Counted from the stretch's first letter, positions 8,753 through 21,600 are shown. The stretch is 64,000 nucleotides of DNA from Nissolia schottii (GCA_003254905.1 QANU01007800.1:376603-440602); one strand, 5' to 3'. Program-made: numbers and translations. Notes: generated by a model not told the origin, from the sequence alone.

Positions 8753-11429
8753 TCAATGATCCTCAATCTTCTTCAAGCCCTTCATGTCTGTTGTTTCCAC
8801 TCTGCATTAAAAGTAAAAAAATCAGAAAACTCGTCATACAACCAAAATGCGAGCCCTAAAGATGTAAATAACAAGGTAAACAAGAAAAATTGCACGAATG
8901 AACCTGTTTCATTTATTATTGAGGAAAATGCATTTTACCACCTTGAAGTATATGACATGTGCACTTTACCCTTTCGAGTTTTAAAAAGGTACAAATTGAT
9001 CCCTCAACGTTCTATAAAAGTGCATATCAACCCTTAAATGACCAAATTACCCTCATCTTCTTCCCCTCCAAATCCTTCTTTTCTTCAAGATGATAATAAT
9101 TTCGTCATCTAATGGTCGATTTGCACTATTATGAGACGTTATGGTGTCAATTTGCACATTTCTAAGTACATATAACATATACTTCAAGGGGGTAAATTGC
9201 ATTTTTCCCTTTATTATCTTTTCCAATAACTCTCCTCTACTAGGGAATATAAAAAAGAGGAAGAAATAACTAGAAAACAGGGCACAAAGCAATTATTTTA
9301 AATGACAGTGCAACTAGAAAAACTTATAAATATCTTGGTCTTGGAGCCTTCTTATTCTTTCTTTTGCTAGAGCCAGATTGGCAAATAAAAAAGCTACATA
9401 GAAGATTACGCTAAATAATCATCAGACATCATTTCAAGGAGTTTCAGAGCGCATCACATAGTTTGATGAATGAACAGAGACAAATAACCACCCAATTAAG
9501 GGGAATAAACTCTCAAAAAATTTGCAAAAACACTAGTAGAATTGATATTTCTGTAGAGTGCATTCAAATAAAAGGAAACTTAAAGTTACTCGTGAGAGAG
9601 GAGGAGAAAAGAGGGGTAAACAAAATAATAAATGGTTTAAAACTTACGTTGTACCACACAGCATAATCTTCTGAACTTTCGTGGTCCCAGAACCTGTCTG
9701 GTTGTCCTCAATAAAAATTGTCAAGCTGAGCAAGCAATTAACATAAAAATTAGCAGCTACACCCACCAATTGGATGATAACAATGGAAGGCACCTTCCAA
9801 AATGAAGGAATTAAGGAAAACAACATACCTACGAACATTTTGGAATTTGACATACTTTACAAGTACTGGTTTCCCCTGTCATGTAGTACAAGTTGGATAA
9901 TTGCGATCTCAATTATTCTAAACATGCTTAGAAAAGATACCATGGAGCGCCACTGGGGCATACATTATGAACTTAGGAGAGGTACAGTAAATACAGATTT
10001 ATGGATTAATTACCGTAAGGTTTTCCGGGGACAAAACTGCCACATCGCTTGGAGGAAAGTCATTAACATTACTGTCAATAATAAAACAATGAGCAACCAA
10101 TTGAATCATAGGACAAAAGTTCTATAGCAAACAGAAATACATTGGGCCAAACAATACCTAAATCCCATGTGCTCCTTGTTCGAAAACAGCTTCACTGTCT
10201 TGGGGCCTAAAAGACAACAACATTGAATTCCAAATATAATCATGCCAAAGGAAAATTGGACAGTGTATATACACAAATGCGCACGCACAAAAACAATCAT
10301 CCTTAGCATCTAAATTCTAAAGCAAACAGCAACTTGCCAATTAACAGGACACAGACATAAAAGAACATATTACTTTTTGCAACCTCTACATCATTGAGTG
10401 TAAAATCAATAATGAACAGAGTTATCATTTACTCTATTGGGGAAAGAAGCAATAAAAGGTGCTGGCTGCGACTGCTCTGGGAGTATGAGTATAATTATGT
10501 ATGGGTTTTGCCAATCATGAAAGGGAAACTTCTTCATTGGAAAAAGGAGTTTTTAGAGTTTCAGTACATTGAATATCAAAAGTTTTCATTAGTAACTTCT
10601 TAACAAGTGTATTCCTTCTATGTACAACTAATAGGTTAACTCTTATTAGTTCAAGAGTTTAACAACCCTGTGTAGTTGTAATGCATATTAGAAGGTGAGG
10701 AAAGCCCAGGAGTTGTTCTCGAAGAGCACAAATGTAAAATGAAGCAAAAAAGCAGTCACCAGTAAAATAATACACTATTCAGCCAAATAAGCACCTCATC
10801 AAACCATCAAATAAGTTAAAAAATAAAAATAAAATAAAAACCCACCAAATCCAAGTGCAAAAAACATATCTAAGGAGAACTTTGAGACACAATAGTGATA
10901 AAATAAAAATACCTTCCTCTTCAGGACCCTTGATAACAATGGAATAGAGCTTAACAACTTGTGTGAAAGGGATATAAAGCAGAAGCTGCTCATCGGCATC
11001 ACTCTCCAGATGCAAACCCTCGTCTTCTCTATAACCCTGTTTGCTAAACAAATACAGTAAGATAACACGGCTACAACAACCTAAAAACATTTAAAAATTT
11101 AAAAATAATAATAATCTCATTTTTCAAACACACAAAAAAAAAATAACAATTCAAATTTTGGGGGTTTTTCAACTTTCGAAGAGTACCTGTTTGATAGCAT
11201 TGGAGAGAGAGTGGGTGGAGCTCTGATTGAGGCATTCGACTCCAGACCAATCTATGAAGTCTAACAGATCGACCTGATCAACACAAGGTCACAACTTTTT
11301 CTTCTTCTTCATTTTTCATTCACACGAAAAAAAGCCACAAAGAAAAAAGGGAGAAGGAATCGAGAAAACGTGGGTGATTTGGAATCTTACCTGACCCTTG
11401 TGAATTGCACTCGCTGATTCCCCAGACAT
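8753..11429 (-). CDS. PITH domain-containing protein (TXNL1 C-terminal-domain family)
   Basis: Eight coding exons join in frame to 176 aa: 11391-11429, 11187-11273, 10913-11036, 10158-10206, 10014-10071, 9829-9875, 9648-9725 and 8753-8801, all with GT-AG borders. The protein starts [20 protein letters not shown] and has the family text [24 protein letters not shown] and [20 protein letters not shown] before ending in KGLKKIEDH. The PITH domain fills about residues 14-165. In animals the domain is the proteasome-interacting part of thioredoxin-like protein 1; plants have this stand-alone version, and the Arabidopsis homologue At3g04780 has the same length and almost the same text from memory. 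There is no thioredoxin CxxC domain, so redox activity is not expected. Role in plants is unclear. A cytosolic or nuclear location is inferred from the lack of a signal peptide. GA repeats lie upstream of the ATG and a MITE sits in the last intron. Confidence 0.95.
8921..9209. mobile_element. MITE inside the last intron of the PITH gene
   Basis: Left end GAGGAAAATGCATTTTACC and right end (minus strand) GGGAAAAATGCAATTTACC, with CCTTGAAGTATATG shared inside both arms, give inverted repeats of about 35 bp. The flanks TTTATTATT (8912-8920) and TTTATTATC (9210-9218) look like a 9-bp target duplication with one change. Non-coding. Confidence 0.75.
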
Positions 11430-11445
11430 TGCTGATATACGCGAA

Positions 11446-11528
11446 AGAGAGAGAGAGAGAGAGAACAAGAAGACGAGGGGGGGAAACGAAGCAAAGGAAA
11501 GAGCTGGAGGGAGAGAGAGAGAGAGAGA
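11446..11528. repeat. Two (GA)n tracts in the PITH gene 5' leader/promoter
   Basis: Tracts at 11446-11464 and 11510-11528 sit 17-100 bp upstream of the start codon. On the gene's strand they read as CT repeats, common in plant core promoters and leaders. A regulatory role is inference. Confidence 0.8.
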
Positions 11529-11529
11529 A

Positions 11530-12600
11530 TCGAATAACAAATATCAATGGCCGAAAACAAAACCCAGCTGGGAAAAGTGTTTATGCTCCAAACCAGGGAA
11601 GATTGTGTGTTATTATAAAATACTAACCAGCATGGGTTACACGCAGTACATATATACATTATTAAGTTACACTTGATCATAGAAACTATTTTTTATTTTT
11701 GAATTTTGATTTTTGATTTTCAATTTTTGATTATTGTAGAAATTATAGAAATAGAATAACATGAAAAATCATTGTAAAATAAAATTAATATTTAAAATAA
11801 TAATTTTATAACTTGCTTTTTTATAATAAAAAAATTAATAAATATCAATAATTTATAAGTGTTAACGTATTTTAAATAATAAGATAAGATTAATTGTTAC
11901 TCTTTTTCTTTGTAACTCGAAACGAATAGTTTAATTTATTTAAATTTTAAATTTTAGGATCGGATGATGTTATCATGTGAAATTGATTTGGAGAGGAAAT
12001 TTTTTTTCCTCCAAATGCCTAAATATAATTAGAAATTAGATTAAAAAATCAAAATATATTTTTAAAAACTGTTGTGAAACCTGATTTCAAATCTTTATAT
12101 GGATAGTTTCTTGTTTTTAAAATTAAAACGTCAAAAATTGTTTTCAAAGTTTGATTTATATTTTATCTAGATAATTTATTGTTATCTATACATAATGTAA
12201 AGATGATTGTTTAAAATGTAATTGTTTTTAGTGCACAGATTTTTATTCCATTTTTAGCCTCACAAATACACAATTCGTGTTAACCGCTTATTTGTAATTA
12301 ATAAAAATTGTTCACCTCACAAATAACTTTGTGGCTGCATCCCTGCTAGTCTATATTAATTATATTTTTGGATTTTTTTTACTATTATTTTTTTATATTT
12401 AAAAAATTATATTATTTGTAATGAAGTTTAAACTTAGGACCTCATACATACTACTAAGACTTATCACCATTATTTGATAGAGAAGTTTTTTGCCTACACT
12501 TATTTCACTTAACCATAACGTATAATTAAATTAGAATATATGAGATGTACCAAACAAAATATTAGAATATATAAGATATGACGTAAAATATAAAAGGATA
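11530..12600. other. AT-rich intergenic sequence
   Basis: Upstream flank of the PITH gene, then very AT-rich DNA with homopolymer runs. No gene, RNA or clear transposon ends seen. Confidence 0.5.
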
Positions 12601-12603
12601 ATT

Positions 12604-14795
12604 ATTCTTGCACACCTAATCCTTGCACAGATGTTGCACGCCCACCATATTTTATAAAACACTCGGTTGAGTCAGCAAAGTGCTCACCCTAACGAACCAC
12701 GCACCTTCTTCAAGATAACTACCCCCTTCATCTCTTTGCGTTTTCTCACTCTCTGCGTCTTGCTCTGGTTTTGCTCTGCGTTTTCTTGTTCGTTTGCTCT
12801 TCGATACAGTTGTTGCTCTTCGTCTTGTTCGTTTTTAATCTCTGTGTCTTCTTCTCTGTTCGTTTTTTATCTCTGTTCTACTTCATGGAGTCGTCGACTC
12901 CAAATCTCCTAAATTTATTTGGCAAGGAGCCCTGGTTCATGGAGTTGTTGTTAGATAGTTTCAACAATACTACGACGGCGCCGCCCCAACCCACATTGTT
13001 GGAAGATAATTATAATACATGACGGTTATGTCTAAAGATAAACAAAGGTTATGTCTAAAGATCAACAATGGTTGTGTTTGAAGATAAACAACGGTAGGTC
13101 TAAAATAAAATGAAGGTTGGGTCTCTTATAATAAGATGGTTGTATCTTATATAACACGATGCTTGTGTTTAAAATTCAATAATGGTTAGGTCTCTTATAA
13201 CACAGTCGTTGTATCTTACTTCACAGAAAGTGTGGTACATGGCCCCAACATTCCACCTCAAGATACCACTGACGTTAACAATGAAGAGGTTGTTTTAGCA
13301 ACATATGACAAGAATGTAGCTATGATGGCGTCAAACGTTGAAGAACCTACAGGTATTTTAGCAAATATGACATAGAAAGACATAACTGAAGGAAAAATTA
13401 TGTTTGCTCTAATCACAGCATGTGAAATATTAACAATTTCATAGTGATAGAGAAGAGAAATTATTACCTGGAATTGAAGGAGTGGAGGCCATTTTTCTTG
13501 TGCCTGTAGAGGAGAGAAAATGGAACCAAACACAGAAGGAAGAAGAAGAGTTTCCTGCCTAGCTCTGGATCAGGATTCACACACCAGGCAACCAAGGGCC
13601 CATTTTAATTTTTATTATTAATAGGGAGAATAAAAACTGACACAGGGTAGGCGAAGGGACTCTTCCATACATTAGATAATGATGGACCTAGCCCACCTAT
13701 CATCAGCTAGTCCAACACATGTATATATTATTCTGGTGAACAATTTAATCTGGACTAAACACTAATTTATGCATGTCCATAAAATAATTATTCTTATAAT
13801 TATTCCAACAATAACTACAAGACACAACTAGACATAACCAAACACAACAAGAAGACACAACTATATAATTTAAAAGAGACAACCAACTAGCAAACAAAGA
13901 CCTAATTGTGACGAAGTACGAGACACGACATTTTTAATTGTGTAGACACAACCATACACTCCACATAGGCATATACAACTATTTCATTCAAAAACCCACA
14001 AATTAGTGTACATAACGTAGATAGACCTAACCAATTTTCTCTCATTAGATATAACCATAACACCAAACACAACCATAGTAGAGAACGAGATACAACTATT
14101 TATTTTACAAAGACACAACATTTTTCATATCTTAGACACAACCTTTTATTTTACTCAGACACAACCATTTGTTTCACTCAAACACAACCTTTTTCATTTC
14201 TTAGGCACAACCATTTGTTTTACTCAGACGTAACTTTTTATTCTTTTCAGACACAACCATTTTCATATCCTAGACACAACTGTTTGATTTACTTAGACAC
14301 AACCTTTGTCAACAACAAGACATAACCAATATTTAGCCGAAATGAAAAAGGTTTTGATCACAAGCAAAAATAGTGAAAGGAGTTGACGTGAACTAAAATA
14401 GCAAAAAGGTTCGACAATTAACTCGCAAAAAGAAAACGAACTAGCAAGGGTTGTGTCTTACTAGTAGTTACAGAGACGAGAGAGCCTTACAATGGAAGAG
14501 TTGAAAAATGTTGTTGCAGAAGAATGACAAAGAAGAAGCAGTGACTAAGAGGAAGACGAGAGGGTTGTGTTTGTTAGATGAAGACGAGAGAAGAAAGGTT
14601 ATGTCGTGGGAGAAGAAAGGTTAGCTCTCTGAGAAGAAATGCGGATGGTTGGCGTGCTATTGGATTTAATGAGTTTATCACACACGCATTTTGAAAGAGT
14701 GGGCACGTCTTTTGAGAATACAGCACTGCGGGCAATTATTACCCCAAATGTGCACGGGGTGTGCAACTTCTTGTGGTGCAATAATCATGGCCCTC
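12604..14795. repeat. Probable non-autonomous transposon rich in AGACACAACC motifs
   Basis: On the right side (13810-14330) AGACACAACC and close variants occur about a dozen times; on the left side (13020-13210) the reverse complement GGTTGTGTCT and variants recur. The outer edges share weak inverted similarity (ATTATTCTTGCACACC at the left against ATTATTGCACCACAAG read inward from the right). Opposite orientation of subterminal motifs fits a DNA transposon. Short frames inside (such as 12884-13022) match no family I know. Termini and target duplication are not resolved. Confidence 0.45.
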
Positions 14796-14799
14796 TATT

Positions 14800-16075
14800 A
14801 TATGATAAACTTTGTCTTAATGTAATTAGAGATTAGACCAAAGAAATCATGAATATCTTTGTTTATTCACCTAATCTTTGTCTTAACTCTTTTTCTTATT
14901 TGTTTCTCAATTGTAATTAATAATTCATATCTTTAATTAACAAATTTGATAAAACAAATTAATAAAACAATAAAAATTAAACGTTATTTAGAATGCTTAA
15001 GATTTGAAATGGAGCTTATTGAAGGAGATTTTATTTAGGCTATTATCTCATTTTTAATATATTAGTATGATATGATATTTTAAACACATACGGATCAAAT
15101 TAAGGTCAAAATTTAAAATTAAATTAAATTGATATTTGAGGATCAAATTAAGTTGATGTTTGAGGATCAAATTTTTGTCAAGAAAATACAAGTGTTATTT
15201 CGATAATGATGTACCATTACTTTCAAACGCATTATTGAGGCACAAAAACCTACTAACTATGCAATGAGTATATAGTGAAGGATTTCTCTTTTGCTCCAAA
15301 TTTTAAATGTTAAATTTCTTTCTTTTCCTTAATTTTCTTAATTACTTTAAGGGGAAAAGTGGTGAAAAAATAAATAGCAATATGACAAGATATATAATGA
15401 AATGAGAAGTGCACGTGTAGAATTATAGAAGAGGATGAAGAAATATTATGTGAAGAGGAATAATAAAAAATTTTGTATATAAAATTATATGCCAAAATTT
15501 GAATATCATCAAAAGTAAAATTAACATTTGTCTTATACATTTTTTTTTTACATTTACTAGTCTTGAATGTAATATAATATGGTACTTTTCATATTGAATA
15601 CATTGATTTAATACAGTAATTTAATATCAGATTTATACTTTAATTAATAAAAACTATTAAATACATGAATGAATCAATTAAAAAAAGTGAAAAGTGAGTA
15701 TTTTTTTAGAATTCGTAAAATTGCTAAAATTTGAAATGTAAGAATTTAGAGCAATTTCTATTTATGGTAGTAACTTAGTTTTAGTATATAAATTACGAAG
15801 TATGATAAGCTTATATTATATAATATTATATAGAAAGGATTGTGAATATTAGATTAATTTTTGTAATTAACATTAATTAGTTAGTGCGAATGCAATTATT
15901 GAATAAGGGAGACAATAGATAAATAATTGCCACAATTATGAAGTAAGGACTTTTAAGGAATATCAATTGAAAGGGTGTGACGCTAGTCAATAGAGGTGTA
16001 ACAATATCAACTCCCTTTGAAGTAGTGAAAGACTATTGCCTTGCCATATTTAACTCTAGGGTTAGTATCATATTT
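14800..16075. other. AT-rich intergenic sequence
   Basis: No gene, RNA or repeat array recognised. Confidence 0.5.
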
Positions 16076-16079
16076 AGTC

Positions 16080-16950
16080 TTTGGACTTTACCCCTTCACC
16101 CAATTTAGTACCTCAACTTAAAAATGTAACACGTTAGTCCTTATACTTTACAATTGTTAGACTCATTAGTCCATTCGTTTACCAAACCTTTAACAAGCGC
16201 TGACGTGTTTGTTAATAACGACATTTTCTCTCTCTTCTCTCCTAGTTAGCCTCAAAATGACGTGATTTGATGGTCTAGGGACCAATTTGACCAAAAAAAA
16301 AAGTTCATGGACTATTTAGTCTTTACACCTCCATAGCCACTACTTCCTCTACCTTAACCTTGAGTCCACCACCACCACACCCTCATTCCCACCACCGCCA
16401 CCACTCCCTTTTTCTCATTAGCACCTCCACCGCTCTCATTTCCACCACCACTACCACCTCATCCACCTTGACCTTCAAACCACCACCACCACCTCTACTT
16501 CCTCTTTCCCATCACCATCATCATCACTCATATCCCAAAAGAAAACACAAGAAGAAGGGCCCACAAAATGCATCTTATGTTTAATTTTTCTTTTGGGATA
16601 TGAGTAATGATGGTGATGGGAAAAAGGGAGTCATGGTGGTGAGAATAAGGGTGTAGGTAGTGGTGGTGGTGGGGAGTTGAAGAGATGGTGGTGATGGTGG
16701 TCTCATTGTCAAGGTGAATGAAGTGGTAGTTGTGGGAGTGTAGAGATTAAATAGTTCTTAAACTTTTTTTGGCTAGGTTGGTCTCCTATTTTTTTTTTTT
16801 TGTGGCTAAATTAGGTCATGGACCATCAAAACGAGTTGTTTTGAGGCTGAGTAGGAGATAAGAGAGAAAACGTCACACCTCAACTATCGTTAATGGTATG
16901 TAAATAAAAAGATTAACGAGTCTAATAATTATAAAATTTAAATACTAACA
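16080..16950. repeat. Large imperfect inverted repeat (fold-back element)
   Basis: Left arm about 16080-16560, right arm about 16580-16950, centre about 16565. The inner arms are perfect complements over TCATATCCCAAAAGAAAA (16528-16545 against 16586-16603). Outward, TTTCCCATCACCAT pairs with ATGGTGATGGGAAA, and further out TTTCTCTCT, AGCCTCAAAA and GATGGTC pair across both arms. The right arm has deletions relative to the left. A 74-codon His/Pro/Ser/Thr-rich frame in the left arm is a product of CCACCA repeats, not a gene. The right edge abuts the ELP6 5' region. Confidence 0.75.
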
Positions 16951-16954
16951 TATC

Positions 16955-16955
16955 N
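16955..16955. other. Ambiguous base (N)
   Basis: The only undetermined base seen in the window, at the outer edge of the inverted repeat. It probably reflects a sequencing or assembly problem there. Confidence 0.9.
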
Positions 16956-16984
16956 GCCACTGCCTAGCGAGTAAATTAAATTTA

Positions 16985-17122
16985 GCGTCAAGTCAGTACC
17001 CATTCTCTTCTCGACCAACCTCGCACCAGCGCCCCTCCCTCGACCTAGGGCCGCCGCCGCCGCCGTCCCAGCGTTGCAAATCACCTCCGATCTCCGGTGT
17101 CAGAACACTGCGTCCTTGGCCG
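16985..17122 (+). other. Probable non-coding 5' leader exon of ELP6
   Basis: A GC-rich block with (CCG)n near 17050 ends in the donor GCCG/GTGAGT at 17122-17123. The intron would run to the acceptor CCAG at 17611-17614, 16 bp before the ELP6 start codon. The transcription start is not defined by the sequence. Confidence 0.6.
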
Positions 17123-17630
17123 GTGAGTTTTGTTTTTTCATTTTTTTCCCATTTCTTTCTACCATTTCGGGTGAAAAATGATGTCTTTTTCTGATTTGGG
17201 AACCATAGTTATTCCCCTGGAGGATAAACAAGCTAGGGTTCTCAATGCGTTTGATTGATCAATTTCCTGTGGAAGTTAACGCATAAAATAGTTTCGCATA
17301 TGTCTAATCTAAACAAAGGTGGGAGTGCAAGCACGAGTGTGTTGGATAGAACAGAGGGAAAAACCCCATCCTTTTTATGGAAAAACTCAAAATTAATTAA
17401 TCCCTTAAATCATTTTCAAATTTCCATAGTGATGTGAGGGCTTCTAATTGGGTTAGCTAGCCTCCCTAATAATCTCACTAATGCGGCAAAAGTGTATCAT
17501 TTTTTGCATACACAAAACTGCAAAAGATAATAATGTGGATTACTGGCACCTCGCTAAAACCAATGATTAAAACCTCCACATGCATTTTATCCTCGTTGTT
17601 TTTGGTTGAACCAGAAAGCAATAGGAGAAG

Positions 17631-20496
17631 ATGGACTTGAACCTGATGGATGAAGCGTTAGGATTTCACAACAACAACATCGACGGGGCGAAGCTGTGGC
17701 CGCTGTGTGGTCGCTTCGTGCTTGTGGAGGACTGTGTTGACACCAGCGGTGCATTCGTTCTTCACCACATCCTCAAGCGCTCCTTCTCTTCTCACCCCAC
17801 TTCTGCCGTCATCTTCCTTGCCTTCGCTCATCCTTTTTCCCACTATGACCGCATCCTTAGAAAGCTTGTACTTTTCTTCTCTCTGTGTGCATATATGCCT
17901 TTTATATAAGGATCATTTCTAATAGCTCTGTTTATGATGTTTATTGCATCTGTGTTTTATTTCTTTCAAATATGGAACTTGTTAACTTTTTTTTCTTTAA
18001 TCAAAGTGTTTGGTTCATGTTGTTTTGCATATGGGCTTTGGTTCCATTATCGTGTTATATTATTATTTTTCCTCCTAATGGATGGTGTTTTCATGTTTGT
18101 TACTTAGTTTCATGTGAAACTACTACTTTTGTTACTACTTGATGTACTAAATTGACCAAATATTCATAATACTCAATTACTCATGGTGTCTGTGGTTCTA
18201 TTAAATACTGGTGTCTTTTAAATACGATGACGCAAAAGGCACTGCTATGATAGTTTTCTTATGACTTACAATTACAAGCACTTGAATTATTTCCATACCT
18301 GAAAGTTTGTTTCCACTGCATACTAGCAAGTTGTTTGTAAGATCGTGACTCCTGTAATCTGTATTATATTACAATGCTTTTTATTTTCTTGATGAATGGT
18401 ATTTGATATCTTCATGGTTGCCCATGGCAGGGTTGCAACTTAGCTGCTCAGAGAGATAACAGTAGATTCTTTTTCCTAGACATGCTTATGTTGCAGTGTC
18501 CAGGTGAGAAAATCAGGTATTGATGTTTGGTTCTTATTCCTTGATACACTTTTCTTACCATTTGCATGACAGAATTAAATGATGTAAGATTCGTTCATTG
18601 AGATTGTAGTATATAATGGTTATCACACACCGTGTATTAAATTTAGAGGCTAGAGCAGACTCTATACTTTCTGAGTATTTTTTACTGCCTCAGACATACA
18701 TAAAATTTCTGCACAAAACCTGTTTATACTAGGTAGGAGAGTAGGGCCTTAACCTCTTTGTACAAGCCCAGAAAAATATGACTATTAACGTTATATGCCT
18801 CCTAAAACATAAACACTTCCCCCTCAAGCTGAAGCTTATTAGTTATTAAGCCACCAGCTTGCTTGTAACAAATAAACACACTTTTAAATAATGGGTTGAA
18901 TCAACAAAACATAGAAAAATTAGGAAAAACACTGCTGGAGAGAGAACTCATCAAAATGATGGCTTGAATGGTGCACAACTAGATGAGCAGTAGATGGCAG
19001 GAAGCCAGTAACTATACCAACTGAATTGGGCTGGAATTGACATTATCAACTGCTTGCAGCTGGAAAAATGTTTATTATACACAAGTTCAGAGGCAATTCA
19101 ACCCTGATTCAGTTTTTATCCAAACTCTTATAATAGATCTCATTGTAGCAAGTCAAAAGTAAATTACATCATAAGAAAAAAATACCAAGTTGAATAAAAT
19201 TTAAATAACACTGCTACAATACCCAAACACAGTAGCATAGATAGTACTGTCTACATCAGCATGATCATTAATTGAATATTTGCATTGTTTCTGGTGGATT
19301 GTATACATGGCTGAGTAACACCATCGTTATTGATGACTAGTTGAAGGAAAACCCAATCATGATGGGCTTGCCACTGTCTTTGAGAAAGTTGAAAGAGTGA
19401 TCAGTGCATTACATCCAGAAAACAAGAAATTCGTCACTGTTGTGGTAGATGATATCTCTTACCTTGAAGTTGCTGCTAATGGCTCAACAAATGATGTTTT
19501 GGACTTCGTGAATTATTGCCATACGCTAACATCAGAACATGTAAGATAGTGTTTTACTGACTGGTTTTTGAAATCAGTTTCAATGTTATCTGTTTTTTAT
19601 TTCCTATTCCTGTCTCGCAGGGCTGTGCATTTGTTGCACTTGACCATAAAGATATTTATTCAAATGAAGAGAGGCCTGCACTTATCTTAGAGATGGAATA
19701 CCTTGCTGACATTTTGGCCAAGGTTGATCCATTGGCTACTGGTTTAGCAAAAGATGTGCATGGACAGGTTTGGTTCTGTTATTCTACATAATAATTAGTT
19801 CATATGCCTTATCACACTATGTTGTATGCAAAAATCTCCTGTGACTCACCTCTCTTCTTGAACTGATATTCTTAATCATTGGCTATTACTATTAGTCGAC
19901 ATATAAGTAGTCCCTTAAAATTTGTTTTGATTGCTTCATGTGCCAAAGTTAGCCTCAAAACACAGCATAGCAATTATATAATGCAGTTGATCTGCAGACC
20001 TATAAAAGCAATAAGAGTTTTTTCTTATAGACCTTGTGTTGCCCACAGTTCCACTTTTCAACCTTCCAATTTGATTTCCTCAAATTATTTATCATCAGTG
20101 GCTCTGTTAGTGCGTGTGTCAAGACTTTTAAATGCCTACAAACTATCAAGTAAAGAGAAGAAGAAATGATACCATCATTGTTCATCTTCCCATTGTTGAA
20201 TTATGTTGTAGTGGCGATGCAACTGCAAATAGCTTCTCTTTGCACTAGTTTCTGCAATTTTTCCTTCTGTTTTAAGATGACCAAGTATAGCAACTGCTGT
20301 TCCAACTATGGATCATATTATATCACATTTACTACTGGTTATTTTGTTTTGTCGTTCATCTTTTCTGATTCAGGTGATGGTGTTAGATAAGGAAACACAA
20401 CAGCACCGTGGAATTTCATCCATTAAGATTCACAACTTTCAATTCAAGATCAAGGAAAATAGCATTGAGTATTTCTATCCTGGCACAAAAACCTAG
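17631..20496 (+). CDS. ELP6: Elongator complex protein 6
   Basis: Five coding exons join to 259 aa: 17631-17867, 18431-18503, 19341-19540, 19621-19767 and 20374-20496. Key text: [75 protein letters not shown] and the C-terminus [15 protein letters not shown], which match plant ELP6 along its length. ELP6 is a RecA-fold subunit of the Elp4-Elp5-Elp6 ring of Elongator, which modifies wobble uridines in tRNA and in plants also affects transcription. The fold lacks a classic ATP-binding P-loop, as is usual for this subunit. Exon 2 has two donors 14 nt apart (CCAG/GTGAGA and TCAG/GTATTG); only the first keeps the frame into exon 3. Intron 2 contains a copia LTR fragment. The start codon follows a leader-intron acceptor and matches the family N-terminus. 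Confidence 0.95.
18633..19080 (-). mobile_element. Copia-type LTR plus 3' internal end, inside ELP6 intron 2
   Basis: Read on the minus strand, GCTTGAGGGGGAAG (18816-18829) is the classic plant copia polypurine tract, immediately followed by an LTR start TGTTTATGTTTTAGG (from 18815 downward). The LTR appears to run to about 18633. The sequence to the right (to about 19080) would be the 3' end of the internal region. Its frames are broken. The element lies antisense to ELP6. Confidence 0.6.
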
Positions 20497-21600
20497 AAAT
20501 GGTCAAAATGCTTATGCTGGGAATGATTTGCCTTAGGTTCAAATGCTGAAAACAACCTCTTTGTTTGTCGAGGTAAGGCTGTATACATCTGCTCATTTCT
20601 TTGAGAGCCTCATGCATTGGGACACTCTTGTGTCAAGTTTTCCCACATTTGGAAGAAGGGAAATGAGTTTTTAATGAGGCCATTGTTTTTAATTGACAAT
20701 GATGAGGGATGATACTTTTATATTGAGTTTGGTGTTTCTTGGCCTTGACACTAATAATATATCATAATCGCAATGTAAAAGAGAACTAAATCCGGGTGCA
20801 ATGGGATTGATTATGGATGATATGAAAATTGAACTTATTCAAACGCAATATCACGAATTAAAAGCTCCAGTATATTGGGGGATTCCTGATTCTGTTTGGC
20901 AAAATGAGCTAGGAAGTCTGCCACTTCATTACATTTTAGTAGGAATGTTGTGCTAAAAGGGATGTCAAAAATCCCCGTGGGGATTCCTCAAATGGGGACC
21001 TGCGGGGCGGGGAAAATTTTCTGAGCAGATTTGGGGGGTAGGGACAGGGATCATACTCATTGGTTCATTGCCTTGCGGGGATTTGTATATATAAAAAGAT
21101 TATAATATACTTACTTTGTCCATGTAAAGTCCATATACTTACTTATATGATTTTTATGACATTTCATACTAAAAATTGAAAATAAAAATAAAGTATAAAA
21201 GGAAAAAAAAAAATCCACCTAATTCCCCCGTCATAGCCGTTTAGGGTTTAGGCCATTTGCTAATATGCACATTTCTTAATATTGGCCAAAGCTCAATGCC
21301 TCTCCCTCTAATTTCCTCTCCTAACTTCATTGAATCTTTCCTCTCCAAGCGCTTTCTCTATTGTCTGCTGTTGGTATTAGCGAACGACGAACAATGACAA
21401 CAATGCTCGGCAAATGACGACTGCAACATGACAAATGTTGACAGTATCATTGCAAATGTCCTCTTTTTAGATCTGTGAACGGTGACAACAGGTCCCCTCC
21501 TCTGCATGAACAACAAACAGTGACAACAACAACAACTTAGGTTAAATTTGGGTTGTTGATTAACTTAGGCTCATATGGCTAAAAAAAACACTTGCCTCTC
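20497..21600. other. ELP6 3' flank and repeat DNA
   Basis: The first few hundred bases are probably 3' UTR. Around 20950-21080 there is a GGGGATTCC/CGGGGCGGGGA-rich block that resembles the edge of a plant DNA transposon, but no paired terminus was found. The rest is AT-rich with CAACAA repeats. Confidence 0.4.

Noticed and set aside
8591-9037. 148-codon plus frame
   Set aside because: It covers the last exon of the minus-strand PITH gene in antisense and ends in the intronic MITE.
16360-16584. His/Pro/Ser/Thr-rich 74-codon frame
   Set aside because: Product of CCACCA repeats in the left arm of the inverted repeat; mirrored as GGTGGT in the other arm.
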